Shown here: positions 49,297-57,601 of the stretch, piece after piece | Layout of the letters: each line of letters begins with the position of its first letter | Numbering within the stretch: the first letter of the stretch is position 1 | Assembly: GCA_910587105.1 (NCBI GenBank) | Contig: CAJUMB010000010.1 | Coordinates: forward strand, 1-64,000 | Direction: 5' to 3' | Length of the DNA stretch: 64,000 nt | Source: an uncultured Lachnospiraceae bacterium | GTDB taxonomy: Bacteria; Bacillota; Clostridia; Lachnospirales; Lachnospiraceae | The notes under the pieces: generated by a model | Databases searched by the model: none | The model's input: the letters and a program-made list of their open reading frames with translations, nothing else | What the model was told of the DNA's origin: nothing | Position numbers and translations under genes: made by a program

Positions 49297-50496
49297 ATGC
49301 CACAACCGTATAATCACGCAGTCATAACTGATGCGGGAATATCCCTGCTGAATAAAGCACAGGCAGGCCAGTGCGCCATACAGTTTACAAGGATGGCTGC
49401 AGGGAATGGGGTCTATGAGCCGGAAGAAAAGACGGCATCTGCGCTGCAGAAACGTACAGGTTTAAAGTCTGAAAAAAACAGTTATCCCCTGTCATCGGTG
49501 GGGCTCATGCCAGGTGGTGGCGTGAAACTGACGGCGTTGATTACAAATCAGGATCCAGCTACAGGGGAAGTGCTGGTAAACGAAGGATATTATATCAATG
49601 AGATTGGACTGTTTGCGAAAGAAAAGGGGGGAAATGGAAGCATCGAGGTGTTGTACAGCATTACGACCGCCGTAGAGGATGGGGACTATATGCCGCCATA
49701 TAACGGGGGTAATCCGGTCCAGATCGGCCAGGAATACCATGCCTCAGTAAGCCGTGATGTGGAGGTTTTTGTGCAATATTCAGGTGCGGTGATGCTGGCA
49801 GATGGAGATGCATCAAATACAACCGTAATGTTCCAGCAGGCGGCAGAACGTGCAGATATACAGTCTGGAGATACTTTGGCAGAGGCGTTTGGAAAGCTGT
49901 CAAAGTATCTTGCTGATATTACATATGGCAGCATGTCTGGAGCTTCAGAAAACAAAACGGGAGCGGCTGGATTAGTGCCGGCGCCAGAGGCGGGCGCACA
50001 AGATAAATTTCTGTGCGGTGATGGAACGTGGAAACACACGCCTGTATCGAGCGGCCCCAAAGGAGATGCGGGCGCCTCAGCAGGTTTTGGTCCACCGACT
50101 GCAACTATAGACGCTAATGTTGGCATACCATCGGTTACCGTAACATCCAGCGGAAGCGATACGGAAAAAATATTCAATTTTTCTTTTAAGAATCTAAAAG
50201 GGGATAAAGGCGAAGACGGGAAGAATGCTGCAGTAATCAGTGTGGCTGCACAGCTGACGGAAGGCTGGTCTGGTTCACAGGCGCCATATACGCAGACTAT
50301 CGCAGCATCCGGTGTAACAGAAGCCAGTACCGTGGTTATAGATGTCGATAGCACGGCTACTGCCGAGCAGCTGGACGCATATATTAACGCTAAAATCATT
50401 GATGGAGGACAGACAGCAGACAGCATCACATTAAAGGCATTTGGAGATAAGCCGACGGTGGCGGTACCGATAAAAATTTTGATAATAGGGGATTGA
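49297..50496 (+). CDS. Tail fibre protein, copy 2 (with short collagen-like stretches)
   Basis: A 399-residue paralogue of the preceding fibre: VITDAGISLLNKAQAGQCAI, LTALITNQDPATGEVLVNEG and VLYSITTAVEDGDYMPPYNG align with its N-terminal domain. Beyond that are Gly-x-y triplets (GPKGDAGAS and KGDKGEDGK), typical of trimeric phage fibres. A possible promoter-like TATAAT lies in the 90-bp gap before it. AGGGAGG precedes the ATG. It probably carries or connects to the receptor-binding protein encoded next. Confidence 0.82.
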   Translation: MPQPYNHAVITDAGISLLNKAQAGQCAIQFTRMAAGNGVYEPEEKTASALQKRTGLKSEKNSYPLSSVGLMPGGGVKLTALITNQDPATGEVLVNEGYYINEIGLFAKEKGGNGSIEVLYSITTAVEDGDYMPPYNGGNPVQIGQEYHASVSRDVEVFVQYSGAVMLADGDASNTTVMFQQAAERADIQSGDTLAEAFGKLSKYLADITYGSMSGASENKTGAAGLVPAPEAGAQDKFLCGDGTWKHTPVSSGPKGDAGASAGFGPPTATIDANVGIPSVTVTSSGSDTEKIFNFSFKNLKGDKGEDGKNAAVISVAAQLTEGWSGSQAPYTQTIAASGVTEASTVVIDVDSTATAEQLDAYINAKIIDGGQTADSITLKAFGDKPTVAVPIKILIIGD

Positions 50497-50497
50497 T

Positions 50498-51811
50498 ATG
50501 GCGCCGGTATTTATAAAAAGGTACGGAAAAAATAGTGATGTGGGAAAATATACAGAATTATATGAGTTCATAATAGATCAAACAAATGATGATGTGGTTA
50601 TTAGTTACGATGGAGAAAATAAAAATTATAGTCCCGCATATATGAATTTTAGTACAGGTGTGTTTAATTATGGAGATTGGGGAAATGTGTTTTTCATGAA
50701 AAACACAAGACCTTGTATTGTGCTTAATGAAGGAGGAGTATATAAATATTTAGACAAAAATAATTTTTATAATGATATATATGGAAATGATTGTGAAAGT
50801 ATTGTAAAAGGCAGTGAAGGACATTCTACTATGATTGAATTTCCTAAAATTTACTGGAAGGTAGAACATATACAAGATAACGTGGATAAAGTTTTGATAA
50901 GTGATGGAAAAGCAGATGAAGATTTTGAGTGTTATGCAAATAAAAATGTTTATGGAGAAGAAATAAATAAGTTTTATGTATCTGCGTTTGAATCAATTAA
51001 CCTAAATAGCAGAATAGTTAGTTGTGCGGATTCAAGTTATTATTTGATAGGGACAAAATCTGATTCAACTTTTGGAGGATTGGAAAAAGCTGATAAAGGA
51101 TTAAGTACGAAGGGAGATAATTCAGACAGGATATGGACGATGCTGAAATGCTGTGATAAGGCAATAATAGACTTTTTAATAATTCTTATATCAAAAAGTA
51201 TAGATTGTCAAGCGAGTTTCGGAAACGGGAATGTGTCAGGGTTCAGCAGTACTGCTACTGGAAAGGGAGCAGTTAGGGCAGGAACCATGGTAAACGATGG
51301 GATGTTTATGGGATATAATGACATAAGAGGGAAAGGGGTGAAAGTGTTTGGAATAGAAAACTATTGGGGAAACATAGAAAAATGTGTTCGTTGTTTTGCG
51401 TTTGATAGAAAAAATATATATATAAAAATGATAGAGGGTGAATCTACAAAAGATTCTTATATGGGGGCTGGAGAAACAGATTACGATTACAAATTTAACG
51501 AGAATGATATAGAAGGGCTTCTGTATAATAAAATAATGATGATAAAAAAAATGCATGTAGGGGTGTTTGGTTTTTTTCCAAAAGAAGTAGCAAATACTTC
51601 AAATAATTTGTATTTTAAGGATTCGATTTATTTTACCAATGCTAATCCTACTGAATATAATAGATATGGAATAAAAACTACAGGGGGGTATAATTACGGA
51701 ACAAACATGAATGGGATAAATTATTTTAGAAATTCTTTGAAAGAGAATACTACTTTTAATTATAATTTTTTTATGAGTTTGAAACCACGGGCGAGTGTAG
51801 TGAATGTATAA
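50498..51811 (+). CDS. Candidate receptor-binding protein, very AT-rich
   Basis: A 437-residue protein starting 1 bp after the second fibre. The second half (FGIENYWGNIEKCVRCFA, MHVGVFGFFPKE, ending SLKPRASVVNV) has the NxWGN-type pattern of C-type-lectin-fold tip proteins. The gene is strikingly AT-rich, with runs such as AAAATTATAGTC, whereas the neighbouring fibre genes are near 50% GC. It is also rich in Asn, Lys and Tyr. This suggests a host-range module acquired from another source. Function is inferred from position and fold pattern only. Confidence 0.7.
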   Translation: MAPVFIKRYGKNSDVGKYTELYEFIIDQTNDDVVISYDGENKNYSPAYMNFSTGVFNYGDWGNVFFMKNTRPCIVLNEGGVYKYLDKNNFYNDIYGNDCESIVKGSEGHSTMIEFPKIYWKVEHIQDNVDKVLISDGKADEDFECYANKNVYGEEINKFYVSAFESINLNSRIVSCADSSYYLIGTKSDSTFGGLEKADKGLSTKGDNSDRIWTMLKCCDKAIIDFLIILISKSIDCQASFGNGNVSGFSSTATGKGAVRAGTMVNDGMFMGYNDIRGKGVKVFGIENYWGNIEKCVRCFAFDRKNIYIKMIEGESTKDSYMGAGETDYDYKFNENDIEGLLYNKIMMIKKMHVGVFGFFPKEVANTSNNLYFKDSIYFTNANPTEYNRYGIKTTGGYNYGTNMNGINYFRNSLKENTTFNYNFFMSLKPRASVVNV

Positions 51812-51853
51812 AAAGAAGGATGATGCGTTTTGCAAAAAGGTACAGGTGCCACT

Positions 51854-51875
51854 ATGGGGATCTGCCCCATGTTTT
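51854..51875 (+). terminator. Small terminator before the holin gene
   Basis: ATGGGG (51854-51859) pairs with CCCCAT (51865-51870), followed by GTTTT. It may separate tail from lysis transcripts. Confidence 0.55.
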
Positions 51876-51901
51876 GCGTATAACACAGGAGGGAGAAAGC
51901 T

Positions 51902-52390
51902 ATGGAAAAATATTTAAAACCTTTTATGCTTCTGCAGGGATTTTTGGCGGCGGCAATCGCCTGGCTGAGTAACAAACTGGGAATACTATTACCCATGCTG
52001 GTCATATTGTGCTTTTTAATGGCGGCAGATTATATCACCGGTATGCTGGCCAGCAAAAAGGAGGCTCTGGACAATCCGGACAATCCGGCATATGGATGGT
52101 GCAGTGCAAAAGGGGCCAGAGGCATACTCAAAAAAGTGGGCTATATGGCTGTGATTGCTGTTGCGATGGTGCTGGATTATGTAATCATGATAATGGCGGG
52201 ACAAGTTGGCCTAGACGTGCGAAAAAGCGTGTTTTTCGGGCTTTTAGCAACTGCATGGTACATACTTAATGAGATGTTGTCAATCGCGGAAAACGCGGGC
52301 CGAATGGGCTCTAATGTGCCGGAGTGGTTAATGAAATATATTGCAGTGCTGAAAAATAAGATTGATGATAAAGGAGAAGGGGCTGAGTAG
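51902..52390 (+). CDS. Phage holin (toxin secretion/lysis family)
   Basis: A 162-residue membrane protein of the phage_holin_4 type: three hydrophobic helices (LQGFLAAAIAWLSNKLGILL, MAVIAVAMVLDYVIMIMAG and FFGLLATAWYILNEMLSI) with the conserved DYITGMLASKK and GxxKKVGY segments between them. It opens the membrane for the lysin encoded 47 bp downstream. GGAGGG is close to the ATG. A terminator hairpin overlaps the end of the gene. Confidence 0.9.
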   Translation: MEKYLKPFMLLQGFLAAAIAWLSNKLGILLPMLVILCFLMAADYITGMLASKKEALDNPDNPAYGWCSAKGARGILKKVGYMAVIAVAMVLDYVIMIMAGQVGLDVRKSVFFGLLATAWYILNEMLSIAENAGRMGSNVPEWLMKYIAVLKNKIDDKGEGAE

Positions 52391-52400
52391 GCCCCTTTTA
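52377..52400 (+). terminator. Terminator overlapping the end of the holin gene
   Basis: AAGGGGC (52377-52383) pairs with GCCCCTT (52391-52397), followed by TTA. Its stem includes the last holin codons. Confidence 0.7.
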
Positions 52401-52437
52401 TAGTCTTACAAATTAATTAATGATATAGGAGATGCAT

Positions 52438-53793
52438 ATGGCAAAAACAAAGATAACAGGCGCATCAAAAGCCACAAAAGAACAGATGCAGGCGTACATC
52501 CGGATGGCCAACCCGGGCGTGCCGCAAAGCGTCATTGACATGATCCCGCTTTACCTGTCGGAGGGTAAAGCGGAGGGAATCCGGGGCGATATCGCTTTCG
52601 CTCAGTCCTGCCTGGAAACGGGGAATTTTACCTTTAAAGGTTCTGCTGTCACGCTGGATCAGAACAATTTTGCCGGAATCGGTGTAACTCAAAATGGGAT
52701 TAAAGGGAATTCCTGGACCACACCCCAGCTTGGCATCCGGGCTCAGATACAGCACCTGAAGGCGTATGCCACCGAAGAAAAATTGAAAAATAAATGTGTT
52801 GATCCAAGATACGCTTATGTAGAAAAAGGGTGCGCCCCATACGTAGATTGGCTGGGAATCCAGGAGAATCCAAAACGAAAAGGATGGGCCGCCGGGAAGG
52901 ATTACGGCGCCAAGATTCTGGATATCCTGGATAAGATTTTGGGCATGAAAAAGGAGGAGATGGGCATGGCCATAAAAATCAATAAAAAGCTGATTAAACT
53001 AAACCAGACACCAATGAAACGGTCAAAGGCTGACATCGAATACATAGTGGTTCATTATATCGGGGCACTTGGCGGTGCGCTGGATAACGTCAACTTTTAC
53101 GCTGGCGGGAACCGGAATGCTTCTGCTGATTTTTTTGTCGGACACAACGGAGAAATCTACCAGGCTGTTGATTATTACAATGCCTACAGCTGGCACTGTG
53201 GCGGTGGGCTTCAGGGGGCTGGCGGTGCGTCTCATTACGGCAAATGCACCAATAAAAATTCTATCGGCATCGAAATGTGTGTAAAGAAGCGCAGCACCGC
53301 TACGATGAACGCGTCTGACAAAGATTGGTACTTTACAGATCAGACATACGCGGCTACAGTCCAGCTCGTAAAACAGCTTATGGCGGAGCTGGGAATTACG
53401 GCTGACCACGTGATCAGACACTACGATGTGAATGGAAAAACGTGCCCAAATCCGTTTGTGTATAACACAGGCAGTTATACATGGGCAGGATTCAAAGCGG
53501 CGGTAAAAGGTGGAAATACGGCGAATACGGAGGGAAATTACATGTTTGAGATTCCGACAGTTAAAAAGGGTGAAAAAGGCAACCATGTCTTGCTTGTGCA
53601 GGAAATCCTGCTTTCCAGAGAATTTAAAGGTAAAGACGGCAGGCCGCTGAAGCTGGATAAGCACTGCGATACAAATACAGTGTTCGCCATCAAGCAGTAC
53701 CAGAAGGCCCGAGAAAAGGTTGAACCGGGTATCTGTGGCGGCGTTGACGGTGTGGCAGGGCCTAAAACCCTGCGGGATATGATTGCACTGTAG
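52438..53793 (+). CDS. Phage lysin: glucosaminidase plus N-acetylmuramoyl-L-alanine amidase
   Basis: A 451-residue lysin with two catalytic domains. Residues 10-165 (KEQMQAYIRMANPGVPQSVI, AEGIRGDIAFAQSCLETGNF, LDQNNFAGIGV) are a glucosaminidase; residues 185-360 are an Amidase_2 zinc enzyme (IEYIVVHYIGALGGALDNVN, SWHCGGGLQGAGGASHYG, GIEMCVKKRS, HYDVNGKTCPNPF). A C-terminal peptidoglycan-binding domain (VKKGEKGNHVLLVQEILL ... GVDGVAGPKTLRDMIAL) completes it. The start at 52438 is six bases after AGGAG. Its last 100 bp are duplicated, decayed, at the left end of the window. Confidence 0.93.
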   Translation: MAKTKITGASKATKEQMQAYIRMANPGVPQSVIDMIPLYLSEGKAEGIRGDIAFAQSCLETGNFTFKGSAVTLDQNNFAGIGVTQNGIKGNSWTTPQLGIRAQIQHLKAYATEEKLKNKCVDPRYAYVEKGCAPYVDWLGIQENPKRKGWAAGKDYGAKILDILDKILGMKKEEMGMAIKINKKLIKLNQTPMKRSKADIEYIVVHYIGALGGALDNVNFYAGGNRNASADFFVGHNGEIYQAVDYYNAYSWHCGGGLQGAGGASHYGKCTNKNSIGIEMCVKKRSTATMNASDKDWYFTDQTYAATVQLVKQLMAELGITADHVIRHYDVNGKTCPNPFVYNTGSYTWAGFKAAVKGGNTANTEGNYMFEIPTVKKGEKGNHVLLVQEILLSREFKGKDGRPLKLDKHCDTNTVFAIKQYQKAREKVEPGICGGVDGVAGPKTLRDMIAL

Positions 53794-53884
53794 AAATGGC
53801 TTGTCAGACTTGAGATGAAATGTTATAATTTTTTTGTAGGGGAGCGGTGGCAAGCCCGCTCTCCCTTGATTTCTTCCGGCTGAC

Positions 53885-53921
53885 TTATTCAGCCTTTTCT
53901 TTTTGGTTTTCACTTGGAAAT
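53885..53921 (-). pseudogene. C-terminal remnant of a small gene (FPSENQKEKAE)
   Basis: Only the last eleven or so codons and the stop of the 48-aa gene at 1595-1741 survive here. Sequence beyond 53921 is unrelated, so the remainder of the gene was replaced when the accessory cassette was acquired or exchanged. Confidence 0.7.
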
Positions 53922-53964
53922 CATTTTGTATTTTAAAAATAAATTCTTTCTGTATTTGTCATAA

Positions 53965-54333
53965 CTATTCTACCTCCTTTTGATTTGCCTGTTTCCAGGC
54001 ATCTACTATTTCTTTCGCTGTGTATGAAATGCCGTTCGGCATTTCAATTCTTACGATGCTTAACTCACGCATGATTCTTAATAAGCTGTTTACAGCCTCT
54101 TTTGATGAGTTTTTCCACATTATTGTAGAGGCCTTGCGCATGAGGAGTGCTATGCAGGATTTCCATGGCTCAGGCGATACATCGCCCATGGATATTTTTG
54201 TATCATCCATAAAGCGATCCAATTCACTCGATTTAAAAAAGTTCGCGACGATGTTATCAATATCGTCTTTCGTCATTGTATTCACAATAAAGCTCCATTT
54301 ATCAGGGCATTCTGCCCACATTTTTTCTTTCAT
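53965..54333 (-). CDS. Hypothetical protein under repressor control, 122 aa
   Basis: A helical, methionine-rich protein (MWAECPDKWSFIVNTMTKDD, SELDRFMDDTKISMGDV, LLRIMRELSIVRIEMPNG). GGAGAG lies 6 bp before the ATG. Its promoter (54375-54402, minus strand) has the same operator-in-spacer design as the accessory operon promoter, so both respond to the same HTH protein. Function unknown. Confidence 0.65.
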   Translation of the reverse strand: MKEKMWAECPDKWSFIVNTMTKDDIDNIVANFFKSSELDRFMDDTKISMGDVSPEPWKSCIALLMRKASTIMWKNSSKEAVNSLLRIMRELSIVRIEMPNGISYTAKEIVDAWKQANQKEVE

Positions 54334-54374
54334 AATTCGCTCTCCTTTTTTTGCTCTGTTTTTTTGATACTTAC

Positions 54375-54402
54375 ATTATATCACTAATTTTAGTAATGTC
54401 AA
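54375..54402 (-). promoter_or_regulatory. Leftward promoter with built-in operator
   Basis: On the minus strand: TTGACA (complement of 54397-54402), a 16-bp spacer TTACTAAAATTAGTGA, and TATAAT (complement of 54375-54380). The spacer is the palindrome ATTACT-N6-AGTGAT (54380-54397). Confidence 0.85.
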
Positions 54403-54409
54403 GCGAATT

Positions 54410-54655
54410 TTATGATTTTATTTTGTTTCTTATATCCTCGTCTTCTTCAGTGTCTACATACTCCAGTATATCCTTTGGCTGCAATTCCAGGATGGCGCAC
54501 ACGCAGTTTAGTGTCTTAAGTGTTATGCCGGTCACGTTCTCATCCTGGAGCTTTTTTAGTGTTGCCTGGCCTATGATTCCTGTCTTTTTAGCTTTATACA
54601 TGTTTACTCCTGCTCTTTTTAGAGCATCCGAAATGTCAATTTTATATTTCAACAT
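54410..54655 (-). CDS. HTH repressor of the accessory cassette
   Basis: An 81-residue XRE protein: LKYKIDISDALKRAGVNMYK, GQATLKKLQDENVTGITLKTL and an acidic tail (VDTEEDEDIRNKIKS). The ATG at 54655 is preceded by GGAGGTG. Operator copies lie on both sides (54380-54397, 54713-54730, 54745-54762), so it should repress the small leftward gene, the rightward operon, and perhaps itself. Its tail suggests a compact dimeric repressor. Confidence 0.85.
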   Translation of the reverse strand: MLKYKIDISDALKRAGVNMYKAKKTGIIGQATLKKLQDENVTGITLKTLNCVCAILELQPKDILEYVDTEEDEDIRNKIKS

Positions 54656-54712
54656 TTTATCCATCACCTCCATTTAAAGTATACTATTAAATTAGATTCG
54701 GTGCAATAGTTA

Positions 54713-54767
54713 GTTACTAAAAAAAGTGATACAAAGTGATTGACATTACTAAAAAAAGTGATATAAT
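54713..54767 (+). promoter_or_regulatory. Rightward consensus promoter with operators
   Basis: TTGACA (54740-54745), 16-bp spacer, TATAAT (54762-54767): a consensus promoter. The spacer holds ATTACT-A6-AGTGAT (54745-54762); a second copy with GTTACT starts 32 bp upstream (54713-54730). It drives the operon 54795-59821. Confidence 0.88.
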
Positions 54768-54794
54768 AAAATATAAAAAGAACGGAGAGAAAAA

Positions 54795-55058
54795 ATGAAG
54801 ACGCCAGAAGAATATAAGAAGTTTTGTGAAATAATTGTACAAGAAATTAATTTCCGGTATGGAGAGAACGGTGTCAAGGCAAAAATGATAGATTATGACA
54901 CAGACGTCTATATCGAAATTGTGGACAAGAGCGGCGTGTACGTCAGCACAACAAGCCTGGAGTGGATTGATATGAAATATAGCATGGACATTAATATTGA
55001 CATGCTCCTAAAAAAAGCAGCCCAAAACTTTTTCTATGAAAATTTTTTGGAGGATTAA
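54795..55058 (+). CDS. First gene of the accessory operon, 87 aa, unknown
   Basis: A small acidic protein (TPEEYKKFCEIIVQEINFRY, DYDTDVYIEIVDKSGVYV) with an alternating beta pattern then helices. CGGAGAG precedes the ATG and the next gene starts on the base after the stop codon. No family recognised. Confidence 0.65.
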   Translation: MKTPEEYKKFCEIIVQEINFRYGENGVKAKMIDYDTDVYIEIVDKSGVYVSTTSLEWIDMKYSMDINIDMLLKKAAQNFFYENFLED

Positions 55059-56252
55059 ATGAAATATAGTGGCACATATTTTTGCGGCCACGATGGCACC
55101 ATAGATATATGGGGGCCGTCCAAGGACCGCAAATGGAGGATAGAAAAGGCGTTTTCCGGGCTTTGCCCGGAATGTTATGAAAAAAAATTGAAAACAGACA
55201 GGGAAAAAGCCCTGTCTGAAGCACGGAAACGTGCAGAACAAAGGGGATTCCCAGAAATTCTGGGTTCAAAAAAACAATGTGACTGGGCCTTGGTGTTGCG
55301 CGACGGATTCATTGAATTTGCTGAATCCGTCGCGGAAAAGGCTGTTGATAGAAAATGGCCTTTTCCGGTCGATGCTTCCATCGTATCATTAGGAAAAGAT
55401 GATATAATGGAGGCAGCGTACTACGGATGCGCTGTTTATACGGAAGCGAGGTTTTGGATTGATAACCGCGATGAAGAAACAAAAATTCTTCAACTTTCGG
55501 TACAAAAGTATTTAAGATGTAAGAAAGAAGAGCCATTCAAAGATGTTCTTCAGGAGATAATGGAGGAAAAAGAAAGGGAAAGAGCAAATCTGACTGTGCG
55601 CCCCGACGACGCAAATAAAGATGGGACTGTGTGTTTTGCACAGGATGAGGAGGGCAATCTGATTACCGCCTACCCTAAAGATAACGATTTCATAGAAATC
55701 GTTAAATCTAAAGGATTGATGTGGCATAATAGTAACAGGAATTGGAGAAAGATTAAAACAGAATTCAGCGATATAAATAATTGCGTCGCTGAATTAGGAA
55801 ATGCGCTGCTTGTGCGCGGATTTACTGTCGAATTTATGAATACGGCACAGCGCGATGCGGCTCTTTCAGGGAATTTTAACCCCGAAAAAAAACATTGGAT
55901 CAAATATGCGCCAGCAAAAGAACAGCTGGTCATTTGCTGGCACGGAAAGAATGACCAGCTGTATGAGGCGTCAAAAAAGCTGTCAAACGCCCGATGGTCC
56001 AAAGAAAACCAGGGCATACTGGTTCCTGTTGAATTTTATCGACAGGTAGAGGACTTTGCGGAAATCTACGATTTTGGATTTTCGGAAGGCGCAAAAAAGC
56101 AGATAAGAAAATACAAAGAAAAAGAAGCTGGATTCCTGCGTGCTTCTGTAACGAAACCGGGGATAACTGGAGAAACCTCAGCCGGAGAGCGGCTCAGGCG
56201 ACAGCTGGAATCTGGCGGGACGATTATAGAGGAACTGCGAGATGATGCTTAA
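55059..56252 (+). CDS. Helicase accessory protein with HARP-like C-terminal region
   Basis: A 397-residue protein with an N-terminal zinc-like element (CGHDGTIDIWG ... GLCPECYEKK), a helical middle, and a C-terminal region (IVKSKGLMWHNSNRNWRKIK, LVICWHGKNDQLYEASKKLS, ILVPVEFYRQVEDFAEIYDF). The last part resembles the HARP/SMARCAL1-type modules that precede SNF2 helicase domains. Since the next gene encodes exactly that helicase and overlaps by 11 bp, the two are likely one split remodelling enzyme. Family assignment is tentative. Confidence 0.6.
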   Translation: MKYSGTYFCGHDGTIDIWGPSKDRKWRIEKAFSGLCPECYEKKLKTDREKALSEARKRAEQRGFPEILGSKKQCDWALVLRDGFIEFAESVAEKAVDRKWPFPVDASIVSLGKDDIMEAAYYGCAVYTEARFWIDNRDEETKILQLSVQKYLRCKKEEPFKDVLQEIMEEKERERANLTVRPDDANKDGTVCFAQDEEGNLITAYPKDNDFIEIVKSKGLMWHNSNRNWRKIKTEFSDINNCVAELGNALLVRGFTVEFMNTAQRDAALSGNFNPEKKHWIKYAPAKEQLVICWHGKNDQLYEASKKLSNARWSKENQGILVPVEFYRQVEDFAEIYDFGFSEGAKKQIRKYKEKEAGFLRASVTKPGITGETSAGERLRRQLESGGTIIEELRDDA

Positions 56253-57600
56253 ATCAGAGTTGCTTCCACATCAAAAGGAAGCGGTAGAAAAGCTGTCAAA
56301 AATAAAAGTAGGTGCCCTGTTTATGGAACAGGGCACCGGAAAGACAATTGCTACTCTTGAATTGTCACGCATCCGCTTGGAGGCGGAAAAAATCGACAGA
56401 GTGGTATGGTTATGTCCTTGTTCCGCAAAGGGGAACATTAAAAGGGAGATTATCAAGCATTGCCCGGATGAAATGTTGGGCATATTTACGGTCTGCGGAA
56501 TTGAGACCTTAAGTTCCAGTGTCAGAGCAAATTCCTACCTTCTGGGACTTGTTCAAGAAAAGAGGTGTTTCCTTGTCGTAGATGAAAGCCTTTTGGTTAA
56601 GAATCCAAAGGCTTATCGGACAGAGAGAATTACGACTCTTGCAGAGAAGTGTCCTTATAGAATAATTTTAAATGGGACTCCTATATCAAGAAATGAAGCT
56701 GATTTATATGCGCAATTCTATTTGCTGGACTGGCGGATTTTGGGCTACAAGAGTTATTGGAGCTTCTCGGCAAATCATTTAGAATATGATGATTATGGGA
56801 AGTTGCGCAGGGTGCTCAATACCGATTTCCTGGCAAAAAAAATTGAGCCTTACACATTCCAGATCACAAAAAAAGAGTGTATGCAGTTGCCTGAAAAGCA
56901 ATATGATACCCGGTATTTTTACCTTACAGACAAACAACAGTTGGAATATCACTATGCAGGTGAACGTCTGCTGTATCAGATCGATGAGTTTAAGCCCGAA
57001 ACGATATACAGGCTGTTTGCCGGACTACAGGCTGTGATATCTGGAAAATATCTGAAATTTAATAAAAAGGAAGATCATTATCAAGCATTCGAAATGTTTG
57101 ATAATCCTACAGATAATCCCCGGATAAAATTATTGATGGGCCTGCTGGGGGAAGATGAGGAAAAAGCAATTATTTTCTGCCACTACGAATCGGAGATTAC
57201 GCAGGTGTGCGGAATTTTGCCGGAAGCGGTCCGGTTCGATGGTAAAATCCCACACAAACAACGTGATCAGGCATTGCAGCAGTTTGCGCAGGATAAAAAA
57301 TATCTCGTGGCCAACAGAAGCTGCGCGGGCTATTCTCTTAATCTGCAGTTCTGCCATAAAATCATATATTTATCCAACGACTGGGATCTGGGAACAAGAC
57401 TTCAGAGTGAGGACAGGGTACACAGGTACGGGCAGAAACATGATGTGGATATCATAGATATTTGTGCAGCTGATACCATCGATGAAAAAATCCTGGATTG
57501 TCTTCGCAGAAAAGAGAGTATTCTGGATTCCTTAAAAGCGGAAATTAAAAATTCTGCTGATGCAAAGCAAAGACTATCCAAACTGATCTATGGGGGATAG
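56242..57600 (+). CDS. SNF2-family helicase
   Basis: A 452-residue superfamily 2 ATPase. Motif I is EQGTGKTIAT near residue 30; motif II is VVDESLLVKN (DES in place of DEAH); NGTPISRNEADLYAQF is motif III; KAIIFCHYES opens the second RecA domain; and QSEDRVHRYGQ is motif VI, the SNF2 signature. It would translocate on duplex DNA. Starts in an overlap with the accessory gene and is followed 1 bp later by the IbrA-like gene. Confidence 0.9.
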   Translation: MMLKSELLPHQKEAVEKLSKIKVGALFMEQGTGKTIATLELSRIRLEAEKIDRVVWLCPCSAKGNIKREIIKHCPDEMLGIFTVCGIETLSSSVRANSYLLGLVQEKRCFLVVDESLLVKNPKAYRTERITTLAEKCPYRIILNGTPISRNEADLYAQFYLLDWRILGYKSYWSFSANHLEYDDYGKLRRVLNTDFLAKKIEPYTFQITKKECMQLPEKQYDTRYFYLTDKQQLEYHYAGERLLYQIDEFKPETIYRLFAGLQAVISGKYLKFNKKEDHYQAFEMFDNPTDNPRIKLLMGLLGEDEEKAIIFCHYESEITQVCGILPEAVRFDGKIPHKQRDQALQQFAQDKKYLVANRSCAGYSLNLQFCHKIIYLSNDWDLGTRLQSEDRVHRYGQKHDVDIIDICAADTIDEKILDCLRRKESILDSLKAEIKNSADAKQRLSKLIYGG

Positions 57601-57601
57601 A

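Noticed and set aside
50498..51811. Possible diversity-generating retroelement target
   Set aside because: The protein has a lectin-like tip, but there is no reverse transcriptase gene and no template repeat of its 3' end in the window.
53023..53913. Minus-strand frame of 296 codons opposite the lysin
   Set aside because: No ribosome binding site, no recognisable motif; the plus strand encodes an obvious amidase.
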